Assembly: GCA_964467165.1 (NCBI GenBank)
Contig: CAYXOL010000020.1
Coordinates: 11,635-75,634 of the forward strand
Length of the DNA stretch: 64,000 nucleotides
Reading direction: 5' to 3'
Source: Clostridium_AD sp964467165
GTDB lineage: Bacteria > Bacillota > Clostridia > Clostridiales > Clostridiaceae
Part shown: positions 9,755 to 18,358 of the stretch, piece by piece
Layout of the letters: each line of letters opens with the position of its first letter
How positions within the stretch are numbered: the stretch's first letter is position 1
The notes under the pieces: generated by a model
The model's input: the letters and a program-made list of their open reading frames with translations, nothing else
Told to the model about the DNA's origin: nothing
The model's database searches: none
Translations under genes and position numbers: made by a program

Positions 9755-11558
9755 AAAATATGTTGGAGATAGCCCTATAATAGCGACATCAATTATAGAA
9801 TTCTCAACAGCTAATGAGGTTGAGGTTATATCTATATTCAATGGGTTCAAAAATAATAAAATAATTGATGAAACCACTGAGTTTTATGAAGATAAGTGGT
9901 TAGTGAAATCAGGTGCAGATAAGCGTACAGTATCATTTATCTTTAGTGAAATTCTTTTTAAAAAGATGATAAAAAACGAAAAATTATTTACAAAATATGA
10001 AGAATTTATATTAGCAGTAAAAAGCTTTTATTTGTATCAACTAAGTTCATATTCACCAGACACCCTAAGACATTTTATTAATTCATTTAAAAATTTTATG
10101 GTGCAAACGGAGTTTACAAGCACAAAAAAACTCTCTGAAAATTTAAAAAATAATCTTACCTTAATGGATTTCACACCTTTAATATTAGAATTCTTTATGT
10201 ATTATGAAGAATTATCTTTTAATGATGACTTATTGGATGAATTAGGAACAACATACATTGACTTTTTGACTGATAAAAGAGAATCTGATGTTTGCAGAAG
10301 AGCCTTACCGACATTTAATACTATGTTCAAATTCAACGACATAATGAAGGAATTTATTAGAACTTCAATAGATGATACAAGAGAAAAGTTCTTTCCACTC
10401 ATATTATGGTGGGAAATAACTACTATACTACCACTTAGAAGTAGAGAGTTTACTTTAATTCCTAAAAATTGTTTATTATTCAAAGATGGCAAATGGCATA
10501 TAAAGGTATACAGGAGTAAGATAAAAGGAAATCATAATAAAATATATACACATGAATTCAACTCCACTTATGAGCTTTCTACTCACCCGATTACTGATGA
10601 AATAAAGGGTTTAATAGATGAATATAAGAACCTTGTATCGGATTACGATACTATGGAAAATTATTATACTGATGGTGTTGGAGATACCATAGAGAGAGAC
10701 TTTTTGTTATCTGCAAGGAGCTATTTTAAGTTTAATAGAAATAAGGCCACATATACGATGTACAAACATACTGTAGACTATTTTTCCCCTAATTTAGTTA
10801 ATAAATTATTGAGAAGATTTTTAGTCGAAATTGTATATGGTGAACATAACATAGACATTGTTCCAAAACAAAAGGATTATACTAATTGTACAGAAGCAAT
10901 ATTTAGTAATTGTATTAATAATATCACTTTGATGGATACAAGGCATTTTGCGATTATGAACATGGTTTATACAGGGTGTGAACCCAATACTATTCAAAGG
11001 ATTACAGGACATAAAAGTATCCACACCTCATATAGTTACTATTCTCATGCAGAAGTATTTACAAATTGTTATACTGTTTCAATTGCTAAAAAAATGGCCT
11101 TTTCAAAGAATTCAGAATTCAAAAATGAAATATTAGATATGGACTTTGAAAGTCTATTTGGTAACGAAGGAGATGGAAATTTAAGATATAGAGTGGTTAA
11201 AGCTAAAAGATTATCTGAAAATATCAATCTGATAGAGTTGGATGATGGGTATTGTTCATATGATAAGTCTGATTTTATGCCTTGTAAACTCCTTAGAGGG
11301 AATCATAGAAGATGTAAATTCTTCTCAGCATATACTGATAAACTATCAACTGTAAGTGAAGAATTAGAAAAAATATCTATTGAAATAAGTGCTGAAATAG
11401 AGACATTAAGGTACTTAGCTATTAATAACAAGAAGATAAAGAACTTTAAAGACCTATATAATGTGTCTTTAAATAAAATACATTCAAAAGTATTAACTAA
11501 ATCAGAAATGATTTGTGATTATGTAATAAATGGTATTAATGTAGAAAAACACGAGTAA
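9741..11558 (+). CDS. Tyrosine recombinase, third gene (TnpB-like)
   Basis: 605 residues; the ATG overlaps the previous stop by 14 bases, so translation is coupled. Catalytic boxes: LPLRSREF with Arg I (~233), MDTRHF with Arg II (~401), TGHKS with His (~424) and the nucleophile within SYSYYSH (Tyr 433 or 434). The protein is long for the family because of a large N-terminal region and a C-terminal extension of about 170 residues containing Cys residues (DGYCSYD, MPCKLLRG, HRRCKFF). Length and place match Tn554-type TnpB. It probably acts with the first recombinase on the same ends. Confidence 0.85.
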   Translation: MIAVKKYVGDSPIIATSIIEFSTANEVEVISIFNGFKNNKIIDETTEFYEDKWLVKSGADKRTVSFIFSEILFKKMIKNEKLFTKYEEFILAVKSFYLYQLSSYSPDTLRHFINSFKNFMVQTEFTSTKKLSENLKNNLTLMDFTPLILEFFMYYEELSFNDDLLDELGTTYIDFLTDKRESDVCRRALPTFNTMFKFNDIMKEFIRTSIDDTREKFFPLILWWEITTILPLRSREFTLIPKNCLLFKDGKWHIKVYRSKIKGNHNKIYTHEFNSTYELSTHPITDEIKGLIDEYKNLVSDYDTMENYYTDGVGDTIERDFLLSARSYFKFNRNKATYTMYKHTVDYFSPNLVNKLLRRFLVEIVYGEHNIDIVPKQKDYTNCTEAIFSNCINNITLMDTRHFAIMNMVYTGCEPNTIQRITGHKSIHTSYSYYSHAEVFTNCYTVSIAKKMAFSKNSEFKNEILDMDFESLFGNEGDGNLRYRVVKAKRLSENINLIELDDGYCSYDKSDFMPCKLLRGNHRRCKFFSAYTDKLSTVSEELEKISIEISAEIETLRYLAINNKKIKNFKDLYNVSLNKIHSKVLTKSEMICDYVINGINVEKHE

Positions 11559-11577
11559 AGAAGGTGGTATTTAGATT

Positions 11578-12369
11578 ATGACCAACAAAAAGCTTGGGAG
11601 AAAAGAACGTTTTACTACTGAAAAGTTATCAAGTATAATTGATAGTTACTTTACTAATAACAAAGTATATGGTCAAGTTAAGGCAACAAAGATAGCTGAA
11701 TATGCTGAAAAAGAGCTTGGATATGAGGGGATAAAATATTATCATTTCAATAGAAATTTAGATATTAAATCTATAATAGATGACGCAAATAACCTATACG
11801 AATTTAACACAACAAGTGATAAACAAACATTTATTCCTTTTAATTCTGATAAATTTTTTGATACATATAAAAATGACCCTAAATCTACTAAGATTGTGTT
11901 AAGGCAGTTTGCAAACAGATATGAAGAACTTAATTTAAATGTTTTGGATTTAGAAACCTTTAAGTTAAAGTATGAGGCTAAAATAGAGAGCTTAGAAAAT
12001 GAAAATAAAAAGCTTAAAGAGAAGTCAAGCGAACTTAGAAATACTAATAAAGGTCTTTCAGAAAATTATACAAAACTTAAAAAATTCAAAAAATTTAGTG
12101 ATAAAGTAGTTATGTTAGCATATTTAAAAGGACAAGGTCTTGTAACAAGTTTAGATGAAGAAAATCTAAAAATACTTTTAGCTAATTGTAATCTTGTAAC
12201 CCTTAATGATTCTTTGGTGGTTCACGATACTGAGCCAGAAAATCAACCTGATGAAGACAATGATGATACTACGGTTATACAACTTGATGAATATAAGGAT
12301 AAGGATTCAGAAAATAAAAATGCTGTGAAAAATGTAATGGATATTCTCAATAACCGATTAAAGCGTTAG
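11578..12369 (+). CDS. HTH / coiled-coil accessory protein of the recombinase operon
   Basis: 263 residues, 19 bases after the third gene, behind AAGGTGG. Residues 1-85 look like a DNA-binding domain (basic start NKKLGRKERF, then helices around VKATKIAEYAEKELGYEGIK). Residues ~120-165 form a strong coiled coil (KYEAKIESLENENKKLKEK). The C-terminal tail is acidic (PENQPDEDNDD). This matches the layout of Tn554 TnpC- and GmtX-like proteins, which assist the recombinases. Function is inferred from operon position. Confidence 0.7.
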   Translation: MTNKKLGRKERFTTEKLSSIIDSYFTNNKVYGQVKATKIAEYAEKELGYEGIKYYHFNRNLDIKSIIDDANNLYEFNTTSDKQTFIPFNSDKFFDTYKNDPKSTKIVLRQFANRYEELNLNVLDLETFKLKYEAKIESLENENKKLKEKSSELRNTNKGLSENYTKLKKFKKFSDKVVMLAYLKGQGLVTSLDEENLKILLANCNLVTLNDSLVVHDTEPENQPDEDNDDTTVIQLDEYKDKDSENKNAVKNVMDILNNRLKR

Positions 12370-12433
12370 AACTTTAATAATTATTAAAAATAAAATTAGA
12401 CAATTTAAAGTTTACTTAATAGTGGTCGAAACA

Positions 12434-12474
12434 AAAATATCCAAATAGAAATTTTATTTCTATTTGGATATTTC
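12434..12474. terminator. Bidirectional terminator
   Basis: Long hairpin with stems AAATATCCAAATAGAAA and TTTCTATTTGGATATTT and an A+T loop. It ends the recombinase operon on the plus strand. On the minus strand the last codons and stop of the HTH gene (stop at 12460) lie inside the stem. Confidence 0.75.
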
Positions 12475-12696
12475 CTTAAATAAATTCTTATGCTTTATTT
12501 TTAAAACTTTAGCAATTGCATATATTTCATAATCAGAAAGCCCTCTTGTCTGACTTTCAATTTTTACTATCATAGTCCTATCTATATTTATACCTTGACT
12601 ATTTAAACGTTCTGCAAGACATCCTTGCGTAATTCCCATTCTTTCTCTGTAAAATTTAATTGTGGGTCCTAATATATTGCTAATATCTTTTCCCAT
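12460..12696 (-). CDS. XRE-family transcriptional regulator
   Basis: 78 residues, essentially one Cro/C1-type HTH domain: RERMGITQGCLAERL as helices 2-3, then the recognition part around INIDRTMIVKIE and the closing LSDYEIYAIAKVLKI. GAGGGTG lies 5-8 bases before the ATG. It points against the recombinase operon, with a 300-base gap to the divergent gene at 13003. It may control either neighbour. Targets unknown. Confidence 0.8.
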   Translation of the reverse strand: MGKDISNILGPTIKFYRERMGITQGCLAERLNSQGINIDRTMIVKIESQTRGLSDYEIYAIAKVLKIKHKNLFKEISK

Positions 12697-13002
12697 CTAA
12701 TCACCCTCTAATATCAAGACGTTCGATAATCGCACACCTTGTATTTTTTTTTATGATTAAAAGGATAATAGCATTTCATATTTATGACCTAATTAAATAT
12801 TATTATTCTCCTGTTTATCAATCAAATAGGAAAACCTCCCATAACAACTTCGGAATTTTTCTTGAATATATTATAACATACTATCGTTAATATAATATAT
12901 CACAGTTGTCTATTTAATAAATGTATTTATCTTGATAAATAGCAAATAATAAAAGTGCGGTAATCGAACATTTATTATTTTTTTGAAAGGAATGATTAAA
13001 GG
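12697..13002. promoter_or_regulatory. Divergent intergenic control region
   Basis: About 300 bases separate two HTH genes transcribed away from each other. The DNA is very AT-rich, with TATAAT-like stretches (AACATACTATCGTTAATATAAT near 12876-12897) and repeated ATTATT tracts. I see no definite operator palindrome. Control of both genes from this gap is inferred from orientation only. Confidence 0.35.
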
Positions 13003-13245
13003 ATGGTAGCAAATCAGATTCTTGACATGATAATGGTTAATTCCAGAATAAGTAATGTATTGCTTAGTAAAATTACAAATATTCACCCTTCATCAATATG
13101 CAGATATAGAAGTGACCAACGTAATATGGGAAACCAAAGTTTTGAGAAGATATGTGAAGCATTAGTTGAATTAGAAGTGAGCAAAAGAACTATAAAGGAG
13201 CTGAGGCAGGAATATGAAAATTCAGGGGATAAAAAAGTATTGTGA
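13003..13245 (+). CDS. Small HTH protein, unknown
   Basis: 80 residues. The central segment LLSKITNIHPSSICRYRSDQ looks like an HTH with Ser-Ser at the turn and a basic recognition helix, as in Cro-like proteins. GAAAGG is 12 bases before the ATG, a loose fit. Its last 32 bases overlap the next gene at 13214, suggesting co-expression. It may be a DNA-binding partner of the 316-aa protein. Confidence 0.6.
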   Translation: MVANQILDMIMVNSRISNVLLSKITNIHPSSICRYRSDQRNMGNQSFEKICEALVELEVSKRTIKELRQEYENSGDKKVL

Positions 13246-14164
13246 TAAAGAGGGATACATAGTTGAAATTTTTAGAAATAAGAAGAAGATATTTAAAGAT
13301 ATAATTGGGAGTAATATTAAAGATATTCATTCCCAAGTTAGACTTAATAACAATAAAATTAGAGTCGACTTAATTGGTGAAGTAGACGAAGGTTCACTGG
13401 TATTTATAGAAGTTTCCATAAGAGATAATTGTGTGAAAGATTTTGTGACTCATAGGAAAGAATTAATTAACATTTTAGAGATTATTGGAAAAGATAACTT
13501 TGCACAGGTAGTCTTAATGTCCCCAAATTTCTTGAATGAAGATATAAAGGATATTGAAAGATTAATAGCTTCTTATAACATAAAGGTATATTTTGTATAT
13601 ATACCAATGGAACTGATTTTGAAATTACAAAACCATATAAATATTGGTTTTAACGAAAAAAAGAAACTTATATATAATAAATCCACTGTTGGTAAATGTA
13701 TTAAAGTGACTTCAAGAGTTGTAAATACAGATAAAAAGTTTATATTTCATCTTAATAATGAACAGTGTGGAAATGATGTTTCTAAGGCTATTTTGAAAGG
13801 GTTAAGAGAAGAGGTTTATTGGCATTTAGCAGTACATAGTTATAAAGACCTAACAAAAAATATAATAAGAATAGGTACTGGAACATCAGATATTATACTT
13901 AATATCTATTGTGGGATAGATGATAGAATAAGGGTTGAAGTTGATTTTGCAAAAAGACTTAATGTATTTAGTATTTTTAAGAATAGTATGGCAGATATGT
14001 GTGATGAAATTGGAGCCTCAATTGATTTATCTCCTAACAGTTCTAAGATATTTACTGAAATACCCATGTTAAAAAACAAGAATATAACAATAGATACAAC
14101 CATAACTACAGCTAAAGGGTATATAGAATATATTACAAAAATGTATAGAAATATTCAGGTTTAA
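13214..14164 (+). CDS. 316-aa unknown protein, possible nuclease fold
   Basis: The start overlaps the HTH gene and has AGGCAGG in front. Residues ~48-75 read RVDLIGEV then LVFIEVSIRD, which has the rhythm of a PD-(D/E)XK core (Asp, strand, Glu-x-Ser instead of Glu-x-Lys). Residues ~185-290 are the part duplicated in inverted orientation at 4435-4922. I do not recognise the family, so the nuclease idea is weak. Its placement beside the recombinase module and inside an inverted-repeat arm ties it to the mobile unit. Confidence 0.6.
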   Translation: MKIQGIKKYCDKEGYIVEIFRNKKKIFKDIIGSNIKDIHSQVRLNNNKIRVDLIGEVDEGSLVFIEVSIRDNCVKDFVTHRKELINILEIIGKDNFAQVVLMSPNFLNEDIKDIERLIASYNIKVYFVYIPMELILKLQNHINIGFNEKKKLIYNKSTVGKCIKVTSRVVNTDKKFIFHLNNEQCGNDVSKAILKGLREEVYWHLAVHSYKDLTKNIIRIGTGTSDIILNIYCGIDDRIRVEVDFAKRLNVFSIFKNSMADMCDEIGASIDLSPNSSKIFTEIPMLKNKNITIDTTITTAKGYIEYITKMYRNIQV

Positions 14165-14270
14165 AGCTATTTGAATAAATGAATTAAAATTTATTTAAAT
14201 ATAAGAAAAATTATACATTTATAATAATAGTAAAAATCGGTTATAGGAAATAATTCTTATAGCCGATTTA
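13611..14270 (+). repeat. Right arm of inverted repeat flanking the recombinase module
   Basis: Covers the 3' half of the 316-aa gene and its terminator. The reverse complement is found at 4373-4922, with scattered mismatches and small gaps. The right arm is intact and coding; the left arm is decayed. Confidence 0.75.
14232..14270. terminator. Hairpin terminator (right copy)
   Basis: Stem AAATCGGTTATA / TATAGCCGATTT with a short loop, 68 bases after the 316-aa gene. Near-identical reverse complement of the hairpin at 4373-4412. It forms the outer end of the right inverted-repeat arm. Confidence 0.7.
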
Positions 14271-14459
14271 TCTTTACTTATTATTTTTGTTCAAATAGCC
14301 TTTCTAATGTGTTTGTATTTCGTCTATATCATTAAGTTTACTTCTAATATTTATAATATCAATATGTTTGTTTCGTTTATGTTAATTCATAATAAACAAA
14401 ATAGTCTATACCATATATGGCTTGGCTTTAGATACATTAATATAATAATTTATATTAAA

Positions 14460-15371
14460 TTTATAAAACAATGCTCCCCTACAGTTTTTCTTCAGCAACT
14501 TGGGAGAGGGCTAAGAAAGTATAAAGACAAGAAATATGTAAATATACTAGACTTTATAGGTAATTATAAAAAGGCGAATTTGATTCCATTCTTCTTGAGT
14601 GGGGATTTAAAAGACATTGTAAATAAAGCTAAAGGTGGCAGATTACCTAAGGAAGAAGAATATCCTGAGGATTGTATAGTAGACTTTGACTTCCAAGTAA
14701 TTGATATTTTTAAGAAGATGGTAGAGCAGCAAAAGAATATATTTGATCTAGTAGCGGAGGATTTTAATAGAATAAAAGAAGACTTAAAAACTAGGCCCAG
14801 CAGGCTTCAAATGTATACTTATATGGATGATGATCTTTACAATGTAATAAGATCCAGAGGAGAATTAAATATCTTTAATGATTATTTAGGATTTTTAAAT
14901 AAAATAAATGAACTTTTAGAAGAAGAGAAGTTATTTTTAAATACCAAGGCTTATGGATTCTTAAATAACATTGAAAAAACCTCCATGACCAAGACTTACA
15001 AAATGCCATTACTTTTAGCTTTTTATAATAATGGCAATGTAAATTTAAAAATAGAAGAAGAGAGCATTTTCCAAAGCTTTAGAGAATTTTATAATAAACC
15101 GTCTAATGCAGTAGATCTTTTGAGGCATGGTTCAACTAAAGACTATAAGAGCTTTAATAAAAAAGATTATCTAAGAATTGCAGAAAATCCAATAAAGGCA
15201 TTTTTAAATTCTGCAAAAGATTTCTTTTACAGAGATAAACTATATTTTTGTTTAAATGATGATTTAGGTGAACTTAATGAAAATGCTGTATTTGTAGCTC
15301 AGTTTAAAGATATTATTGATTATAGGACCAGAAGATTTTACAAGGAAAGACTTGAGAAGTTAGAAAAATAA
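14460..15371 (+). pseudogene. C-terminal fragment of a DUF3427-type SF2 helicase
   Basis: Protein-like sequence begins at SPTVFLQQLGRGLRKYKDKK, which is SF2 helicase motif VI, followed by NILDFIGNYKKANL and a long C-terminal region like that of DUF3427 helicases, ending at 15371. Motifs I-V are absent. The frame upstream (14307-14459) is open but AT-rich and not helicase-like. The break lies about 190 bases beyond the right inverted-repeat arm, so insertion or rearrangement of the mobile unit could have removed the front half. The complete gene would be about 900 codons. Confidence 0.8.
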
Positions 15372-15383
15372 ATATGATGAATT

Positions 15384-15416
15384 AACCCTCCATAGACAAA
15401 TGCTATGGAGGGTTTT
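15384..15416. terminator. Bidirectional terminator
   Basis: Perfect stem AACCCTCCATAG / CTATGGAGGGTT with a 7-base loop and a T run. It sits between the converging helicase fragment (plus) and the MazG-like gene (minus) and can serve both. Confidence 0.85.
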
Positions 15417-15418
15417 GT

Positions 15419-15730
15419 CTAGTCGTAAACTTTTTCAAGGACTATGCCTTTTTCAAAGCCGCCTCTGGCTTCTTTTTTTTCATTTCTTTTGTTAATTAAA
15501 TCTTCCTCAGAATATCCAAGAGCACCAGCAAGGCTAAATAAAACTTCCATCACATCAGCAAGTTCTTCTAGGTTTTTATCTTCCAGGTATTCGGATACTT
15601 CTTCGTTTAATTTTGTTTCAAGTAAGGGAAGTAGTTCTTCTTTTTTAGCAGTGTGAATATCAAAGTTTTTGCCTGTGGCTTCAATGATTTCAGGGATTTT
15701 GTCGCGGACTAATTTGTTGTAGATTTTCAT
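15419..15730 (-). CDS. MazG-like nucleotide pyrophosphohydrolase
   Basis: 103 residues, an all-helical house-cleaning NTP pyrophosphohydrolase of the MazG/phosphoribosyl-ATP pyrophosphatase-like type. It opens KIYNKLVRDKIPEIIEATGK; the metal site is EEVSEY followed by EELADVMEV, and it closes with KKEARGGFEKGIVL. Family members hydrolyse non-canonical NTPs to NMP and PPi with Mg2+. AGGAGGTC-like bases precede the ATG. A damaged second copy lies at 16459-16773. The natural substrate is unknown. Confidence 0.85.
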   Translation of the reverse strand: MKIYNKLVRDKIPEIIEATGKNFDIHTAKKEELLPLLETKLNEEVSEYLEDKNLEELADVMEVLFSLAGALGYSEEDLINKRNEKKEARGGFEKGIVLEKVYD

Positions 15731-15909
15731 TGTAGGGGACCTCCTTTTGTAATTGGATGATTTTATTATAGCATAGGCGGTGGTAAAAGAATTTATTAGC
15801 TTTTAATTTCAAATGTGACAGCATTCCCCAAATTTAGCAAGGGAAATGTGATAGAGTAGATTGATGTAATTTTAAAAAGTAAAATGTAAAATTTTGAAGA
15901 TGGGTAAAT

Positions 15910-16365
15910 ATGGATAAGAATAGGAGCTTGCCGCTTGTCACAAAGGTGCCACTAAATGTGGTAATTCACAATGTACCAGAGAAAAATAATTTTTTGGTGG
16001 ATGCTTATATACAATATGTGAAAGAAAAAAAGACTGTAGTTTTCTGTGCTTAAGTGTTTCATACAGAGGAAGTAGCCAAGCTGTTTGAGAAAGTTGATGA
16101 AAAAGGGAAGGTATTAATAGAAGATATTGTAGATTATTTTATAGATTTTTATGAGGATAGGAAAAAGAGAGGGATTGTGGGTGAGAAGAAAAAGTGTATT
16201 TATAATAATTATGTAATTGATAGAAAAGATGTAAAAACAAACATATTATCTAATGCTTTTAAGAGATTCGAAGATATGAGATTTATGAGAAAATCTAGAG
16301 ATATTGAGTATGTAGAGTTTAATGGTAATGTGAGGAAGAAGCTTAGTGGCTATGAAAAGGTGTAG
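15910..16365 (+). pseudogene. Remnant of a second SF2 helicase with nonsense codon and deletion
   Basis: From the ATG at 15910 the frame gives LPLVTKVPLNVV, VDAYIQYVKEKKTVVFCA, then TAA at 16051, then FHTEEVAKLF. The TVVFCA-stop-HTEEVAKLF part matches helicase motif IV of DEAD/DEAH-type enzymes. The remainder (FIDFYEDRKKRGIV, FKRFEDMRFMRKSRDIEY) looks like the C-terminal tail of such an enzyme, so the middle, including motifs V and VI, has been deleted. Not functional. Confidence 0.6.
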
Positions 16366-16458
16366 GGAAAGGTTCAGGGAGTATTATAATAAATAGAGCT
16401 GGTACAAAATTGCGAAAGAAAGAGTAATTTATAATATAGAGAGGAAGGTTAAATAAAA

Positions 16459-16773
16459 AATAAAAGGATATAAAAAATTAGTCAGGAATTTAATTCCTCA
16501 AGTAATAGATAAAAGCGGCAAAAGGTTTGTGTTACACATATAGTGAAGACTGACGAGTATAAAAAAATACCGAAAGCAAAGCTTTTGGAAGAAGTTAATG
16601 AACATTTGGAAGATAATAAATTAGAGAGATTAGCGGACGTGCTCGAGGTATTGGTTGAACTCGCCAGTTATTTTGGGTATACAGAAGAAGAGTTGTTTGA
16701 GAAGATGAAGCAGAAAAAAGAGAAACGTGGTGGATTTGATGGGGGAGTTGTGCTGGAGTGGGTTTTGGGATAA
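16459..16773 (+). pseudogene. Frameshifted MazG-like pyrophosphohydrolase copy
   Basis: The N-terminal piece reads GYKKLVRNLIPQVIDKSGKR, then stops at TAG (16537). The C-terminal piece continues in another frame from 16543 (LLEEVNEHLEDNKLERLADV ... KKEKRGGFDGG). Together they match the intact gene at 15419-15730. No ATG is present at the front. Confidence 0.75.
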
Positions 16774-16879
16774 GATTAATGAAAAATGGTTTGTAAGTAT
16801 GGACATGCTATGTGATATTATATTTCTGGAAAAGAAATTACAACTTATTATTAAATTAATGAAAGGATGATATTGAATT

Positions 16880-18358
16880 ATGTTTGAAAAAGAATGTATA
16901 CCATTTGCACCATCGTTGATTGAATCTATGAGATCTTTGGGTTATTCATTTCCAACAGCAATTGCAGATTTGATTGATAACAGTATAAGTGCTAATGCAA
17001 AAAATATTGAAATAATTGCTGAACCTAGCGATAACCCGAAACTGATAATATTGGATGATGGTTGTGGAATGAATGATTACGAGTTGCAAGAGGCAATGCG
17101 ATACGGAAGTAAAAATCCATTAGAAATACGAAGCAAAGATGATTTAGGACGATTTGGACTGGGACTTAAGTCAGCATCTTTATCACAATGCCGAAAATTG
17201 GTGGTTATTAGTAAAAACGATGGGCAAGTTAATGGATATTCGTGGGACTTAGATTATGTTATGGAAAAGGGAGCATGGATACTAAAAGGATTTGATCTAT
17301 CAGAGATACAACAATATCCATGCATTGACAAATTATTTGCAATGAATACGGGGACATACATTTTACTATATGAATTTGACAGAATAAAAGAGTCTACAAA
17401 TGACATTCAAATGACCTTTAACAAATCTCTTGATGATATGATAAATCACTTGGCGCTAGTATTTCATCGTTTTCTTGTAAGTGAATTAGTTCTAAAAGTG
17501 AATAGTGAAAAGGTAAGGGCAAGGGACCCTTTTTTGACGGGAAATAAATCTACACAAATAAAAAGAGAAAATAGTTTTTATATTAATGATGAAAAAATAA
17601 CGCTAAAACCATATATTTTGCCACACTTGTCAAAATTATCGCAAAGTGATTTAGACAAAGTAGGTGGTAAGGAAAGACTTAAAAATGAACAAGGCTTCTA
17701 TGTATATCGAAATAAACGTTTGATAATCTGGGCCACGTGGTTCAGACTTGAAAGAAAAGATGAGTTAAATAAACTAGCTCGGGTTATGGTAGATATTCCT
17801 AATTCATTAGATTATATGTGGAATATAGACATTAAAAAAAGTATGGCAACACTTCCTGATATAATTAAGAAAAATATGTATAGCGCTGTTTATGAATCTG
17901 TATTGAGCAGTGAAACAGTACATGCTTTTAGAGGAAGGAAGGTAAATAAAAAAGATGATTTTGATTATATTTGGGAACGGTTAGAGGTAAGAGACGGATA
18001 TGAGTATAATATTAATAGAAATATACCGCAGATAAGGCTTTTAGAAGAGGCACTTTCAGGTCAACAGAAGAAAATGCTTGAGTCTGCATTGAAAACAATA
18101 GAGGATTCTTTTCCAGTTAACACTTTATATCTGGATGCAGCTAAAGGAAAAGTTGAGGAAAAAATCAATTTAGAAATAGAAAGGGTATGGGAAGATTTAA
18201 AGGTTCAGATTGACTACATAAGAAAGAATAACTTGCCATTAAAAGCATATTGCGAAGCATTTATCAATGTAGAACCATATTGTAAGTATGAAGAAATTAG
18301 AGAGCGAATTAAGGGGGAGATTAAAGATTATGAATGGCATACAGAAAATATTTCATGA
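16880..18358 (+). CDS. MORC/MutL-type GHKL ATPase of the Z1 defence operon
   Basis: 492 residues. The GHKL ATP-binding fold is clear: AIADLIDNSISA (N box, ~29-40), DDGCGMN (G1 box, ~59-65), GRFGLGLKSAS (ATP lid and G2, ~96-106), and a later conserved Lys in MWNIDIKKSMATLP (~315-325), in the place of the MutL/Hsp90 catalytic Lys. Such ATPases, related to eukaryotic MORC proteins, were described next to Z1 and methylase genes in predicted restriction systems (Iyer, Abhiman and Aravind). First gene of a five-gene operon. Likely an ATP-driven DNA clamp; its exact role is inferred. Confidence 0.9.
   Translation: MFEKECIPFAPSLIESMRSLGYSFPTAIADLIDNSISANAKNIEIIAEPSDNPKLIILDDGCGMNDYELQEAMRYGSKNPLEIRSKDDLGRFGLGLKSASLSQCRKLVVISKNDGQVNGYSWDLDYVMEKGAWILKGFDLSEIQQYPCIDKLFAMNTGTYILLYEFDRIKESTNDIQMTFNKSLDDMINHLALVFHRFLVSELVLKVNSEKVRARDPFLTGNKSTQIKRENSFYINDEKITLKPYILPHLSKLSQSDLDKVGGKERLKNEQGFYVYRNKRLIIWATWFRLERKDELNKLARVMVDIPNSLDYMWNIDIKKSMATLPDIIKKNMYSAVYESVLSSETVHAFRGRKVNKKDDFDYIWERLEVRDGYEYNINRNIPQIRLLEEALSGQQKKMLESALKTIEDSFPVNTLYLDAAKGKVEEKINLEIERVWEDLKVQIDYIRKNNLPLKAYCEAFINVEPYCKYEEIRERIKGEIKDYEWHTENIS

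Noticed and set aside
14307..14459. Possible N-terminus for the helicase fragment starting at 14307
   Set aside because: The codons before motif VI are AT-rich, with no helicase motifs. They appear to be non-coding DNA open by chance.
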